This document shows positions 33,213-42,550 of a DNA stretch of 64,000 bases, in pieces. Source of the stretch: Shumkonia mesophila (GTDB lineage Bacteria; Pseudomonadota; Alphaproteobacteria; Rhodospirillales; Shumkoniaceae). The position numbers were made by a program, and so were the translations under genes. The notes under the pieces were generated by a model. The model ran no database searches. It was not told the origin of the DNA and saw only the letters and a program-made list of their open reading frames with translations. Location: assembly GCF_026163695.1 (NCBI RefSeq), contig NZ_JAOTID010000001.1, positions 620,001-684,000 on the forward strand. Direction: 5' to 3'. Numbering within the stretch: the first letter of the stretch is position 1; each line of letters begins with the position of its first letter.

Positions 33213-33842
33213 CTAGGCGGGCAGGGGGGTGCCGGCGCCCTTGGCGGCCCGCTTGCGCCAGCGGGCGAACAGCCGCCAGCCGAGCAGCAGCGCGAGGAGG
33301 ACGGCATAGACCGCCGCCTCGCGATAGCCGGCCTTGATCATCAGGAAGTAGTGAATGACGCCGAGCACCCCGGCGGCGTATACGGCGCGGTGCAGGACCT
33401 GCCAGCGTTTGCCGCCCAGCCGCTTGATCCAGCCCTTGGTCGAGGTGGCGGCAAGCGGCACCAGCAGCGCGAAGGCGGCCATGCCGATGGTGATGTAGGT
33501 GCGCTTGGCGATATCGGCCCAGATCGCCTGCCAGTCGAAGAACTGATCGAGGCCGACGTAGGCCGAAAAGTGCAGGAACACATAGAAGAAGGCGAACAGC
33601 CCGATCATGCGGCGGAAGCGGGCCAACTGGGAGAGACCCGTGATCTCGCGCAGCGGCGTGACGGCCAGCGCGATCAGAAGGAAGCGCAGGCCCCAGTCGC
33701 CGAAATGGCGGATCGCCGCCTCGATGGGATTGGCGCCCAGCCCGCTGCTGGCCGCCAGCCACGCCGCCCAGGCCAGCGGGCCGAGGCAAAGGGCGAAGAC
33801 GGCCGGCTTGACGATCCGGCGCAAACGCTGCTCGCGGGTCAT
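33213..33842 (-). CDS. msrQ: MsrQ, haem-containing membrane subunit of the MsrPQ methionine sulfoxide reductase
   Basis: 209 aa, about six TM helices with FLHFSAYVGLDQ, VLHRAVYAAGVLGVIHYF (haem-ligand histidines) as in the YedZ/MsrQ family. It passes electrons from the respiratory chain to periplasmic MsrP, which repairs oxidised methionines. Encoded 29 bp downstream of msrP in the same operon. Confidence 0.93.
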   Translation of the reverse strand: MTREQRLRRIVKPAVFALCLGPLAWAAWLAASSGLGANPIEAAIRHFGDWGLRFLLIALAVTPLREITGLSQLARFRRMIGLFAFFYVFLHFSAYVGLDQFFDWQAIWADIAKRTYITIGMAAFALLVPLAATSTKGWIKRLGGKRWQVLHRAVYAAGVLGVIHYFLMIKAGYREAAVYAVLLALLLGWRLFARWRKRAAKGAGTPLPA

Positions 33843-33871
33843 GGCGATCCTTGGGCGCGGGCGGGAACGGC

Positions 33872-34816
33872 CTAATAGAACTTACGCAGGTCCATGCCGG
33901 CGTACAAGCCGGCGACCTGGTCGGCATAGCCGTTGAACATCAGGGTGTCGCGCCTAAGAAACTCGCCGATGCGCCGCTCCTTGGCCTGGCTCCAGCGCGG
34001 GTGGTCGACGGTCGGGTTGACGTTGGCATAGAAGCCATATTCGACCGGCCCCTGCTTGTTCCAGGTGGTCGGCGGTTCGGTCTCGGTGAAGGTGATCTTG
34101 ACGATCGACTTGATCGACTTGAAGCCATACTTCCACGGCACCATCAGGCGCAGCGGCGCGCCGTTCTGGGGCAGCAGTTCCTCGCCGTAGAGGCCGACCG
34201 CCAGGATGGCCAGCGGGTGCATGGCCTCGTCCATGCGCAGGCCCTCGACATAGGGCCAGGGCAGGAGCGGCGTTTTCTGGCCGGGCATCTCCTCGGGCCG
34301 CACGACGGTTTCGAAGGCGACGTACTTGGCCTGACCGGTGGGGCCGTATTTCTTCAGCACGTCTCCCAGCGGCACGCCGACCCACGGGATGACCATCGAC
34401 CACGCCTCGACGCAGCGCAGCCGGTAGATGCGCTCCTCCAAGGGCAAGCCCTTGATGACGTCCTCGTAGGCGTAGGTGCCGGGTTTCTCGCAATGGCCGC
34501 CGACGGCGACGGTCCACGGCTTCGGCTTGAAGTTTTTCGAATTGCGGGCCGGGTCGGTCTTGTCGCCACCGAATTCGTAGAAATTGTTGTAGCTGGTGAT
34601 CGACATCTGCGAGGTCGGTTCCTCGTCGGTGGAAAACCTGCCCTTGGTTATGCCCTGAAGCGCCGCCTCGGCCGGGGCCGGCAGGAAATGCCCGGCGACC
34701 AGGCCGGCGCCGGCCACGGCGGCGGTCTTGAGGAAGCGGCGGCGCTCCTCGAACACGGCCTTGGGCGTGATCTCGGAGGATTTGACGTCGGAGGCCCTGG
34801 CGAAGCGGATCAGCAT
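33872..34816 (-). CDS. msrP: MsrP, periplasmic molybdopterin methionine sulfoxide reductase
   Basis: 314 aa. The N-terminal Tat signal is [14 protein letters not shown]. The sulfite-oxidase-type fold has [20 protein letters not shown] with the cysteine ligand to molybdenum, and [20 protein letters not shown] downstream. It reduces methionine sulfoxide in periplasmic proteins, receiving electrons from MsrQ encoded next. Typical length. The upstream neighbour is a YHS-domain gene in the same direction. Confidence 0.95.
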   Translation of the reverse strand: MLIRFARASDVKSSEITPKAVFEERRRFLKTAAVAGAGLVAGHFLPAPAEAALQGITKGRFSTDEEPTSQMSITSYNNFYEFGGDKTDPARNSKNFKPKPWTVAVGGHCEKPGTYAYEDVIKGLPLEERIYRLRCVEAWSMVIPWVGVPLGDVLKKYGPTGQAKYVAFETVVRPEEMPGQKTPLLPWPYVEGLRMDEAMHPLAILAVGLYGEELLPQNGAPLRLMVPWKYGFKSIKSIVKITFTETEPPTTWNKQGPVEYGFYANVNPTVDHPRWSQAKERRIGEFLRRDTLMFNGYADQVAGLYAGMDLRKFY

Positions 34817-34841
34817 GGTCGGCGTTTCCTTGTGCGAAGCC

Positions 34842-35351
34842 TTACTTGGCAGCGAGGTCGGACTTGATCTTGGGCCAGTTGCCGTCGGCCTTCTGGATAT
34901 TGCCGGGGATGTTCTTCGCCCAGCGCTCCTGCACCGACTTGGAATAGTTGAGGTAGAGCTTGCCGCCCTCGATGTGCCAGGCGTCGGGATCGATCTCGGC
35001 CGTGTAGCCTTCCGATACCGCCCAGGCGCAGAAGCCGCCGTACTGCGGGGCGTATTTCGCCGGATCGGCGGCGAAGGCGTCGCGGTGCTCGGCGCTGGCG
35101 AAGCGCCAGGTGACGCCCATCCAGTCGTGGCTGTACTCGGTCTTGCCGGGGACGGGCTTGCCGTCGGTGAAATAGGCGACCGGGTCGTAGCCCTCGATGG
35201 CCGCGCCCTCGGCGGTGTAGACCGTCATGCCGGCTATGGCTGGGGCCGCCGCACCAAGGGCGGCCACGCCGACGGCCGCCAACGCGAACAGGAAGATGCC
35301 GACCAGGAAAGCGGCAGGGGTGCGCCGCGCCATGGGGGTTGCTGGGGTCAT
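34842..35351 (-). CDS. Exported YHS-domain protein
   Basis: 169 aa with a hydrophobic signal or anchor segment (about 13-40) and a YHS domain: [51 protein letters not shown] in parts, with [15 protein letters not shown] domains are thought to bind metal and often accompany copper or heavy-metal proteins. It is encoded just upstream of msrP, suggesting a link with periplasmic oxidative or metal stress. The ATG at 35351 follows GGGAGAGAC. Confidence 0.83.
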   Translation of the reverse strand: MTPATPMARRTPAAFLVGIFLFALAAVGVAALGAAAPAIAGMTVYTAEGAAIEGYDPVAYFTDGKPVPGKTEYSHDWMGVTWRFASAEHRDAFAADPAKYAPQYGGFCAWAVSEGYTAEIDPDAWHIEGGKLYLNYSKSVQERWAKNIPGNIQKADGNWPKIKSDLAAK

Positions 35352-35644
35352 GATCGTCTCTCCCGCCGGGGCATCCGGCTCTCGAGAATCCGCTGGCCGC
35401 ACGCCGTTCTCCGGCTTGGGCCCTGGCGGACATCTGGTGACGTGCGGACCGTGGTGCGAATAACAAGCCCGTGAAGGGGCGGTGAGGGATCGCCCGGCGG
35501 TGCGGCGCGGCGAAATCGCCGCTTTCGTCTTGCGGCGCGGGCCGCCAGGGCCTAATTCCTTGGGGAGCCGGGCCGAAGGGGGTGGCCCGGGCGGTCCGTT
35601 GCGGGTTCGGAGCACGGACGGCGTTCTGGTTTCGGGGGGTCTCC

Positions 35645-36313
35645 TTGCGGGTGCTCTATCACCTCTGGTTGTCGCCGTTCTGCCGCAAGGTGCGGATCGT
35701 TCTCCATGAGAAGAGAATCGAATTCGACCTTCGGGCCGAACAGGTGTGGGAACGGCGCGAGGCGTTCCTGGCCTTGAACCCGGCCGGCGAGGTGCCGGTG
35801 CTGGTCGAGCCCGACGGCACCGCGCTGTGCGGCAGCGACGCCATCTGCGAGTGCGTGGACGAGATCACGCCCGAGCCGCCGCTGATCGGCCCGCATCCTT
35901 TCCTGAGGGCCGAGGTTCGCCGCTTGGTCGGCTGGTTCGATCAGAAGTTCAACCGCGAGGTCACCGAGAACCTGGTCGGCGAGAAGATGACCAAGCGATT
36001 CCTCGGCTTGGGCGAGCCCGACTCGGGGGCGATTCGCGCCGGCCACGCCAACGTCCACACCCACCTCGACTACATCGGCTTCCTGATGCGCCACCGCAAA
36101 TGGCTGGCCGGCGATTACTTCTCGCTGGCCGACATCGCGGCGGCCGCCCACCTTTCCACCGTCGACTACCTGGGCGACGTGCCGTGGGAGGACCACCCCG
36201 AGGCCAAGGACTGGTACGCCCGCGTCAAGTCGCGGCCGAGCTTCCGGCCGCTGCTGGCCGATCACATTCCGGGGGCGCCGCCGCCCCGCCACTACGCCGA
36301 CCTCGACTTCTGA
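35645..36313 (+). CDS. Glutathione S-transferase family protein
   Basis: 222 aa. The N-terminal thioredoxin fold LYHLWLSPFCRKVRIVLHEK has a Ser/Cys near the glutathione site, NPAGEVPVL (cis-Pro) and GSDAICE follow, and the C-terminal helical domain includes WLAGDYFSLADIAAAAHLSTVDYL. The TTG at 35645 aligns with the family start and has GGGGGG 5 bp upstream; GTG at 35651 is the alternative. Substrate unknown. Confidence 0.88.
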   Translation: MRVLYHLWLSPFCRKVRIVLHEKRIEFDLRAEQVWERREAFLALNPAGEVPVLVEPDGTALCGSDAICECVDEITPEPPLIGPHPFLRAEVRRLVGWFDQKFNREVTENLVGEKMTKRFLGLGEPDSGAIRAGHANVHTHLDYIGFLMRHRKWLAGDYFSLADIAAAAHLSTVDYLGDVPWEDHPEAKDWYARVKSRPSFRPLLADHIPGAPPPRHYADLDF

Positions 36314-36318
36314 GCGGT

Positions 36319-36813
36319 CTAGCGTCCGGAGGCGAGGCCGGGGAAGAGGACGGCAAGGGCGGGTGGGGCGGCGATCCGCCAGTGCGGATGAATGGCGGTC
36401 AGCGTCGCCTCGCGCAGCCGCCGCACCACTCCCGTTTCGACATGGATGAACGAGACGAACCGATAGAGCCCGCTGGTTTCCGAGACGGCGAGCCACAGGC
36501 CCTCGGCGCTCTCGACCAGATCGCCCGGCCGCGGGTGCGGACGGGGGGCCGCCTGTTCGGCCGGATGCGGATCGGCGACGAAGGCGAGTCTGGCGCCGCA
36601 ATCGGTCAGCCGCTCCTCGGGGTCGATGAAATCGAGCCGATGACCGCCCTCGGCCGCCGGGGCGAGGGCCACCGTGTAGTCCTGAACGTATCCTTTGGCC
36701 GCGCGCTGCCCCTTGAGGCAGAGAGCGGAAGCGCCATCCTGCCGGCGCAGCACGGCATGGCCGGCCGGCACTTCGAAGGCCGGCCGCTCCTTGAGGCCGC
36801 CCGGCTCAGCCAT
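36319..36813 (-). CDS. Hypothetical protein
   Basis: 164 aa, predicted soluble, no signal peptide. Contains HAVLRRQDG, GYVQDYTVAL, LDFIDPEERL and the C-terminal RFVSFIHVETGVVRRLREATLTAIHPHWR. No family recognised. It overlaps the end of the TPR gene by 8 nt and is expected to be co-translated with it. Convergent with the GST gene, 5 bp away. Confidence 0.6.
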   Translation of the reverse strand: MAEPGGLKERPAFEVPAGHAVLRRQDGASALCLKGQRAAKGYVQDYTVALAPAAEGGHRLDFIDPEERLTDCGARLAFVADPHPAEQAAPRPHPRPGDLVESAEGLWLAVSETSGLYRFVSFIHVETGVVRRLREATLTAIHPHWRIAAPPALAVLFPGLASGR

Positions 36814-37573
36814 TGCTGTTGCCGAGATCGAGGTTCTGGAGGTTCCCCTGGGCGGTGCTCGCCGCCGCCGTGCCCGGCGCCACTTCGATGACCTTGAGCC
36901 AGTCGGCGCGGGCGCCGGCGGCGTCGCCCTTGAGCCGGCGCAGGATGCCGCGCTCCAGCAGGGCGTCGGGGTTTAGCGAATCGAGGGCGAGCGCCCGCTC
37001 GAGATCGGCAGTGGTGGCGTCCAGTTCGTCGAGATAGCGATGCGCCGCGGCCCGGAAGGTGTAGGCCTCGACGAGGTCGGGGTCCAGCTCGAGCGCCTGC
37101 GTGAAATCGGCGATCGCCGTCCGGTAGGAGCGGAAGCCGGCGCGCGCCAAGCCGCGGTCGATCCACAACTCGGGGTGCTCGGGGTTGAGCTGCAGGGCCG
37201 CCGTCAGCACATCGTCGGCCCGCTCGGGGTTGTTGTCCTGCATCCAGCCCTGGGCGGCCTGGGCCAGCAGCTCGGCCTTGAATTTGGGGCCCGACTTCAC
37301 GGCCTGGGCCAGCGCCTCGAAGCGCCGCGCCGCCTCGCCGTATTGCTGCAGATAGAACAGCGCCTTGGCCTGGCAATGCGAGGCGGCATTGCCGCCGCCC
37401 ATGTCGCGCCAGGCGATGGCCTCGTCGAAGGCCTCCCCGGGGGCGGTCTCGGCCAGCGACATGCAGGCGGCATACTGGCGGGCCGCCTCGCGGTCGGTCT
37501 GCTCGGCCGCCGCCGCCGGCCCGGCCGTCAGGCAGGCGAGCCCCGCAAAACCCATGATCCAATCGCGCAACAC
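36806..37573 (-). CDS. Exported TPR-repeat protein
   Basis: 255 aa. The N-terminal signal peptide (LACLTAGPAAAAEQ) is followed by TPR units from about residue 60 to 235 (ALFYLQQYGEAARRFEALAQ, WIDRGLARAGFRSYRTAIADFTQALELDPD, ALLERGILRRLKGDAAGARADWLKVIEVAP). A periplasmic scaffold is likely. GTG start at 37573 with GGAGGAAC upstream; ATG at 37555 is the alternative. Linked by overlap to the hypothetical gene that follows. Confidence 0.78.
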   Translation of the reverse strand: MLRDWIMGFAGLACLTAGPAAAAEQTDREAARQYAACMSLAETAPGEAFDEAIAWRDMGGGNAASHCQAKALFYLQQYGEAARRFEALAQAVKSGPKFKAELLAQAAQGWMQDNNPERADDVLTAALQLNPEHPELWIDRGLARAGFRSYRTAIADFTQALELDPDLVEAYTFRAAAHRYLDELDATTADLERALALDSLNPDALLERGILRRLKGDAAGARADWLKVIEVAPGTAAASTAQGNLQNLDLGNSNG

Positions 37574-37666
37574 GGCCCTGTTCCTCCATCGCCGGGGCCG
37601 ATAGACTTCCGGCTTCCGGGCCGGAATGCAAGGGTCCTGATCGAGCGACGCGGAGTCCGCCCCGCC

Positions 37667-38554
37667 ATGAATGCCGAAAGTCCCCGCCTGTTCTGTTTCG
37701 GCCTCGGCTATTCGGCCACCCACCTGGCCCGCCGCCTGCTGGCCCAAGGGTGGTCGGTGGCCGGCACCTGCCAGGGCGAGGAAAAGCGCCGCGACTTGGC
37801 CGCGCTTGGCATCGAGGCCCACCTTTTCGACCGCGAGCGGCCGCTCGTTGCCGCCGCCTCGGCGCTGGCCGGCGCCACCCATCTGTTAAGCTCGGTGCCT
37901 CCCGACGGGGCCGGCGATCCGGTGCTCGACGCGTTGGGTCCCGTCCTCGCCGGCGCTGGCTGGCGCTGGACGGGGTATCTCTCGACCACCGGGGTTTACG
38001 GCGACACCGGCGGCGCCGTGGTCGACGAAAAGGCGCTGCTCGCCCCCACCTCGGAGCGCGCCCGGCGGCGGGCCGCCGCCGAGGCCGTCTGGCTGGCGTT
38101 GCACCGCGACCGCGGGGTGCCGGTCCACGTTTTCCGGCTGGCCGGCATCTACGGGCCCGGCCGCAGCGCGCTCGACAGGATTCGCGAGGGCGCCGCCCAG
38201 CGGGTGATCAAGCCCGGCCACGCCTTCGGGCGCATCCACGTGGACGACATCGCCACCGTGCTGATGGCCTCGATGGCGAAGCCCGATCCCGGGGCGATCT
38301 ATAACCTCTGCGACGACGAGCCGGCGGCGCCGGCCGAGGTCATCGCCTTCGCCTGCCGGCTGCTCGGCGTCGCGCCGCCGCCGCCGGTGGCGTTCGACGA
38401 GGCAGCGAAGACGATGTCGCCGATGGCGCTTTCCTTCTGGCGCGACAACCGCCGAGTCGACAACGGGCGGATCAAGCGCGACCTCGGAGTCGGGCTCGCC
38501 TATCCCAGCTACCGCGAGGGACTGGCGGCGATCCTGGCGGCGGAGGGCGTCTAG
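37667..38554 (+). CDS. NAD-dependent epimerase/dehydratase-like SDR protein
   Basis: 295 aa atypical SDR. The dinucleotide motif is reduced to CFGLGYSATHLA, and STTGVYGDTGG and RLAGIYGPGRSALD follow. This is the layout of YeeZ-like atypical SDRs. The catalytic YxxxK is not clear, so an oxidoreductase activity is uncertain. Its TAG stop overlaps the opposing gene's stop. Confidence 0.78.
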   Translation: MNAESPRLFCFGLGYSATHLARRLLAQGWSVAGTCQGEEKRRDLAALGIEAHLFDRERPLVAAASALAGATHLLSSVPPDGAGDPVLDALGPVLAGAGWRWTGYLSTTGVYGDTGGAVVDEKALLAPTSERARRRAAAEAVWLALHRDRGVPVHVFRLAGIYGPGRSALDRIREGAAQRVIKPGHAFGRIHVDDIATVLMASMAKPDPGAIYNLCDDEPAAPAEVIAFACRLLGVAPPPPVAFDEAAKTMSPMALSFWRDNRRVDNGRIKRDLGVGLAYPSYREGLAAILAAEGV

Positions 38555-39180
38555 ACCAGGATATCGACCAGCTTGGTGGGATCGGCCTGAAAGGTCGAGG
38601 CGGTGTTGAGGGACGGCAGCGACTCCCATTCGAGGTCGCTGAGGCAGGCCAGCCCCGCCGCCGTGATGTCGAGGCGGGCGATGTCCTTGTCGGTCTGGGC
38701 GGCGACCTCCTTGTCGGCCTTGGACAGCAGGGCGGATACCTTGGTCAAGGTGCTGTGAAGGGTGCCGAGCACCCGGGAAATGGCCTTCTGGTAAGGCTCC
38801 AGCGCCGGGTCGGCGTCGCCGGCCGCGACCGATCCGTCCGTGGTCTTGAGGCCATTGATGATCGTTTCGACGGCCGTCAGCACCTCTTTGCACTGGGCCG
38901 TCATGGCCGCCACGCGGTTGGGCAGGCCGGTCTGGGTGGCGGCATCGGCCTGGATCTGGACGACGTCGGCCAACTGGCCGGCGATCGTCAGCTTGCTTTC
39001 GGGATCGCTCGCCGCCTCCAGCGTCGCCATGGTCGGCAGCACCGCGCGGCCGCGGCTGTCGGTCGGAAAGGAATAGCCCGTGTAGAGCGAGGTGAAACTG
39101 CTGGAAGATGTGGAGTAGGGCGTGATGCCGTTGGCAGCACTCAGCAGGTAAAGGGCATAATCCCCGGAACTGGTCACCAT
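38551..39180 (-). CDS. Hypothetical helical protein
   Basis: 209 aa. A Ser/Thr/Tyr-rich N-terminus (LYLLSAANGITPYSTSSSSF) is followed by a long amphipathic helical region (about 55-180) ending in LVDILV. No signal peptide or cysteine-rich motif. The N-terminal composition recalls flagellar or secreted structural proteins, but I cannot place it. Tail-to-tail with the SDR gene, their stop codons sharing bases. Confidence 0.55.
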   Translation of the reverse strand: MVTSSGDYALYLLSAANGITPYSTSSSSFTSLYTGYSFPTDSRGRAVLPTMATLEAASDPESKLTIAGQLADVVQIQADAATQTGLPNRVAAMTAQCKEVLTAVETIINGLKTTDGSVAAGDADPALEPYQKAISRVLGTLHSTLTKVSALLSKADKEVAAQTDKDIARLDITAAGLACLSDLEWESLPSLNTASTFQADPTKLVDILV

Positions 39181-39350
39181 TCGTTATCGCCTCCTGTCTC
39201 GGACCGTCGGCGGTCGGCAGGATTTGCCGGGGCCCGGCCCCCGCGCGGCAGGACTTGCCCGCCGGAGAAGGCCGATCGGCCGCACCCGGCCGCCGCCGCA
39301 CCATTTGGCCGGGACTACCGCAAAAGCCGTGCCGGTCGGCCGGCCGGCCC

Positions 39351-40127
39351 CTATGTCAGGGAATCGAGCAGGGTTTCCAGCGTGCGCCCGAGGCGGTCCA
39401 GGTCGTGCGGCTGGGACAACCGATGATCGCCGGCCTTGACGAACTGGATCTCGACGTCGTCGCCCTCCAGCATCTGGCAGAGCTTGAGGCTGGTCTGCCA
39501 GGGCACGTCGGGGTCCTGCATGCCGTGGAGGATGCGCACCGGGCAGGTCAGCGGCATCTTGCGGCGCAGCACCAGATGCCGGCGGCCATCCTCGACGAGG
39601 GCCCGGGTAAAGGGGGTGGGCTCGGGGCCGTAGAGGCTGTGCACGTAGACGACGCCGTCCTTCTCAAGCGCCGCCTTCTGCTCGGGCGACAGGCCCTGCA
39701 CCAGCAGGTCCTCGGTGAAATCCGGCGCCGGCGCGATGCCCAGCAGCCCGGCCACGCGCCCGGGCCGTGCCAGGGCCGTCAGCAGCATGATCCAGCCGCC
39801 CATCGAGGAACCGACCAGAACCTGCGGCCCCTCGGTCAGTTCGTCGAGCGCCGCCACCGCGTCCTCGGCCCAGCGGCCGATGGTCCCGTCGGTGAAGGCG
39901 CCGGAGGAGGCGCCGCAGCCGAAATAGTCGAAGCGCAGGCAGGCCTGGCCGCGCGCCTCGCACAGCGCTTCGACGTACATCGCCTTGCCGCTGGTCATGT
40001 CCGACATGAAGCCCGGCAGGAACACTACGCCGGGCGATTTTCCCGGCGTTTTGCGGTAGGCGATTGCCGCGCCGTCGGCGCGTGTTAATATCCGGGGCGC
40101 GGGGGGGGCGACGGTCGCGTCGTTCAT
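39351..40127 (-). CDS. Alpha/beta hydrolase (ABHD10-like)
   Basis: 258 aa. FLPGFMSDMTSGKA, LRFDYFGCGASSG and GRWAEDAVAALDEL precede the nucleophile GSSMGG; the acid lies in LHGMQDPDVPW and the histidine in AGDHRLSQPHDL. The layout matches mitochondrial ABHD10 (acyl-protein thioesterase/acyl-glucuronidase) relatives common in alphaproteobacteria. Divergent from the glycosyltransferase gene, whose start is 33 bp away. Confidence 0.85.
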   Translation of the reverse strand: MNDATVAPPAPRILTRADGAAIAYRKTPGKSPGVVFLPGFMSDMTSGKAMYVEALCEARGQACLRFDYFGCGASSGAFTDGTIGRWAEDAVAALDELTEGPQVLVGSSMGGWIMLLTALARPGRVAGLLGIAPAPDFTEDLLVQGLSPEQKAALEKDGVVYVHSLYGPEPTPFTRALVEDGRRHLVLRRKMPLTCPVRILHGMQDPDVPWQTSLKLCQMLEGDDVEIQFVKAGDHRLSQPHDLDRLGRTLETLLDSLT

Positions 40128-40159
40128 GTCTCAAACCAATCTTGGATTGCTATTTCCGG

Positions 40160-41383
40160 ATGATCGAGGAAGCGCAAGATAACACCGGCGCGCCGCCGGT
40201 GGAACAGGAGCCGGCTTCGCCGATGCCATCGGACGGGCGGCGGGTCACGGTGCTGCAGGTGCTGCCGGCGCTGGGCGCCGGCGGCGGCGTCGAGCGCGGC
40301 ACCGTCGAGATCGCCAGGGCCATCGTCGAGGCGGGGGGCCGCTCGCTGGTTGCCTCGGCCGGCGGCCTTCTGGTCCACGACCTGACGCGGGCCAAGGCCG
40401 AGCATTTCGAGCTGCCGGTCGACAGCAAGAATCCCCTGGTCATGCGGGCCAACATCGCCCGTCTGGCCCGCCTGATCGTCGAGGAAAACGTCGACATCGT
40501 GCACGCCCGCTCGCGGGCCCCGGCCTGGAGCGCCTATTTCGCGGCGGCGCGGGCCGGCCGGCGCTTCGTCACCACCTTCCACGGCACCTACGGGGCCGGC
40601 AATCCGCTGAAGCGCAAGTACAACTCGATCATGACGCGGGGCGAGCGGGTGATCGCCATCTCGTCCTTCATCGCCGGCCATATCCGCCAGGTCTACGGCG
40701 TGCCGGCGGCGCGCATCCGGGTGATCCCGCGCGGCGTCGACCTCGAACGCTTCGACCCGGCGCGCGTCTCGGCCGAGCGGGTGGCGCAGCTGGCCGGTCA
40801 GTGGCGCCTGGGCGACGGCCTGCCGGTGGTCATGCTGCCCGGCCGCCTGACCCGCTGGAAGGGCCAGACGGTGTTCCTCGAAGCCATCGCCCGGCTGCGC
40901 CGCAAGGACATCCGCTGCGTGCTGGTCGGCTCCGACCAGGGGCGGGCCGATTACCGCCGCGAGCTGGAAGACATCATCAGCCGCCATGACTTGGACGAGG
41001 TGGTGCGCATCGTCGACCATTGCGCCGACATGCCGGCCGCCTACATGCTGACCGACGTGGTGGTCTCGGCCTCGACCGATCCCGAAGCCTTCGGCCGCGT
41101 GGTGCCCGAGGCCCAGGCCCTGGGCCGCCCGGTGATCGCCAGCGACCACGGCGGGGCGCGCGAAACCATCATCGAGGGCGAGACCGGCTGGCTGACGCCC
41201 CCCGGCGATGCCCAGGCCCTGGCCGCCACCCTCGAGCGGGTCCTGGCGATCGGCCCGGAGGCCCGCCAGGGGCTGGCCGAGCGGGCCATCGCCTACGTCC
41301 GCGGCAACTTCTCGAAGGACGCCATGTGCGACAAGACGCTCGACGTCTACAACGAGGTCCTCAATCTGAAGCCGGGCGAGTGA
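40160..41383 (+). CDS. Glycosyltransferase family 4 protein
   Basis: 407 aa. GT-B fold: N-terminal QVLPALGAGGGVERGTVEIARA, VHARSRAPAWSAYFAA, TFHGTYG; linker RVIPRGVDLERF; C-terminal PGRLTRWKGQ and the donor site EAFGRVVPEAQALGRPVIAS. It transfers a sugar from an activated donor, probably for LPS or another surface glycan. Its stop overlaps the next glycosyltransferase start by one base. Start at 40160 has a weak ribosome site; the next in-frame ATG is 40223. Confidence 0.87.
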   Translation: MIEEAQDNTGAPPVEQEPASPMPSDGRRVTVLQVLPALGAGGGVERGTVEIARAIVEAGGRSLVASAGGLLVHDLTRAKAEHFELPVDSKNPLVMRANIARLARLIVEENVDIVHARSRAPAWSAYFAAARAGRRFVTTFHGTYGAGNPLKRKYNSIMTRGERVIAISSFIAGHIRQVYGVPAARIRVIPRGVDLERFDPARVSAERVAQLAGQWRLGDGLPVVMLPGRLTRWKGQTVFLEAIARLRRKDIRCVLVGSDQGRADYRRELEDIISRHDLDEVVRIVDHCADMPAAYMLTDVVVSASTDPEAFGRVVPEAQALGRPVIASDHGGARETIIEGETGWLTPPGDAQALAATLERVLAIGPEARQGLAERAIAYVRGNFSKDAMCDKTLDVYNEVLNLKPGE

Positions 41384-42327
41384 TGGACGGGCAGCCCCGA
41401 ATTCTGGTGGTCAAGCTGGGGGCGCTGGGCGACTTCGTGCAGGCGCTGGGCCCCTTCGCCGCCATCCGGCGCCACCACCCGGATGCCTGGATCACGCTAC
41501 TGACCACCGCGCCCTACGCCGAGTTGGCTTATGCCAGCGGCTATTTCGACGAGATCTGGGTCGACCCGCGCTCGCGCCTGCCGCGCCGGCTTCTGGCCCT
41601 TCGCAAGTGGCTGCGCGGCACCAAGTTCCAACGTGTCTACGACCTTCAGACCTCGGATCGCAGCGCCTTCTATTTCCGTCTGTTCTGGCCGGGGCCCTAT
41701 CCCGAATGGTCGGGCATCGCCAAGGGCTGTTCGCATCCGCACGCCAATCCAGGCCGCGACGCCATGCACACCCTGGACCGTCAGGCCGAGCAGTTGCGCA
41801 TGGCGGGAATCGAGGACGTGCCGGCGCCCGATCTGTCGTGGGCCGCGCCCGACATCGCCAAGTTCAATCTTTCCGGCCGCTATGCCCTTCTGGCGGCGGG
41901 CGGGGCGGTGCATCGCCCGGCCAAGCGCTGGCCGACCGAACGCTTCGCCGAACTGGCCGGCTGGCTGGCCCGCCAGGGAATCACCCCGCTGCTGCTCGGC
42001 ACCAAAGCCGAGGCGCGGGTCCTTCAAGCCATCGCGGCGGCCTGTCCCGAGGCCCGCTCGCTGGCCGGCGAGACCAGTTTCCTCGACATCGTCGGGCTGG
42101 CCCGGGGCGCGGTGTCGGCCATCGGCAACGATACCGGGCCGATGCACCTGATCGCCGTTGCCGGCTGCCCGTCGGTCGTCCTCTATTCGTCCGAATCCGA
42201 TCCGGCGCTGTGCGCCCCCCGGGGATCGCGGGTGGTGATCCTGCGCCGTCCGACCCTGGAGCAATTGCCGTCGGGCGACGTCGAGAAGGTGTTGGCCGCC
42301 ATGTGGCAGGAAGGGAGCGTATCTTAG
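41383..42327 (+). CDS. Glycosyltransferase family 9 (heptosyltransferase-like)
   Basis: 314 aa. The start RILVVKLGALGDFVQALG and the C-terminal IGNDTGPMHLIAVAGCPSVVLY are the two halves of the GT9 fold. GT9 enzymes add heptose or related sugars to the LPS core. A 1-nt overlap (TGATG) with the upstream GT4 gene implies a two-gene LPS unit. It is followed by the thrS attenuator region. Confidence 0.87.
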   Translation: MDGQPRILVVKLGALGDFVQALGPFAAIRRHHPDAWITLLTTAPYAELAYASGYFDEIWVDPRSRLPRRLLALRKWLRGTKFQRVYDLQTSDRSAFYFRLFWPGPYPEWSGIAKGCSHPHANPGRDAMHTLDRQAEQLRMAGIEDVPAPDLSWAAPDIAKFNLSGRYALLAAGGAVHRPAKRWPTERFAELAGWLARQGITPLLLGTKAEARVLQAIAAACPEARSLAGETSFLDIVGLARGAVSAIGNDTGPMHLIAVAGCPSVVLYSSESDPALCAPRGSRVVILRRPTLEQLPSGDVEKVLAAMWQEGSVS

Positions 42328-42366
42328 GCGAGCGCCACCGTCGACGCGGATTTTCCGGCAAAAACC

Positions 42367-42396
42367 TTGACATGCCGCCCCGAATTGCGGACATAA
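42367..42396 (+). promoter_or_regulatory. Sigma70 promoter of the thrS leader
   Basis: A perfect -35 TTGACA at 42367-42372 with GACATA/ACATAA at 17-18 bp spacing. The expected transcript start (about 42402) falls 26 nt before the leader-peptide ATG. Confidence 0.6.
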
Positions 42397-42427
42397 GGGG
42401 CGCTTTCACCCGAACGGAAGACGGACG

Positions 42428-42487
42428 ATGAGCGCGTTGATCGTGACGGCGGCGACGACCACTACCACGCCCCTGAGGGGGTCGTGA
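42428..42487 (+). CDS. Threonine-rich attenuator leader peptide upstream of thrS
   Basis: A 19-residue open frame, MSALIVTAATTTTTPLRGS, with six Thr codons, five in a row. GGAAG lies 8 nt before the ATG. It lies between a promoter and an intrinsic terminator that precede threonyl-tRNA synthetase. This is the standard logic of a ribosome-stalling leader: scarce charged tRNA-Thr stalls the ribosome in the Thr run and should favour read-through into thrS. Confidence 0.8.
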   Translation: MSALIVTAATTTTTPLRGS

Positions 42488-42521
42488 CGTCCTGCCGTTG
42501 TGTCGAACGCGGACGCCCGAG

Positions 42522-42550
42522 CCCTCCAGCCCCCGGCTTGGAGGGTTTTT
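42522..42550 (+). terminator. Attenuator terminator ahead of thrS
   Basis: CCCTCCAGCC pairs with GGC-T-GGAGGG (one bulge, CCC loop), directly followed by TTTTT at 42546-42550. It lies 35 nt after the leader-peptide stop and 80 nt before thrS. The competing antiterminator could involve the CCCCT/AGGGG segment at 42470-42480, which I cannot fold reliably by eye. Confidence 0.8.
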
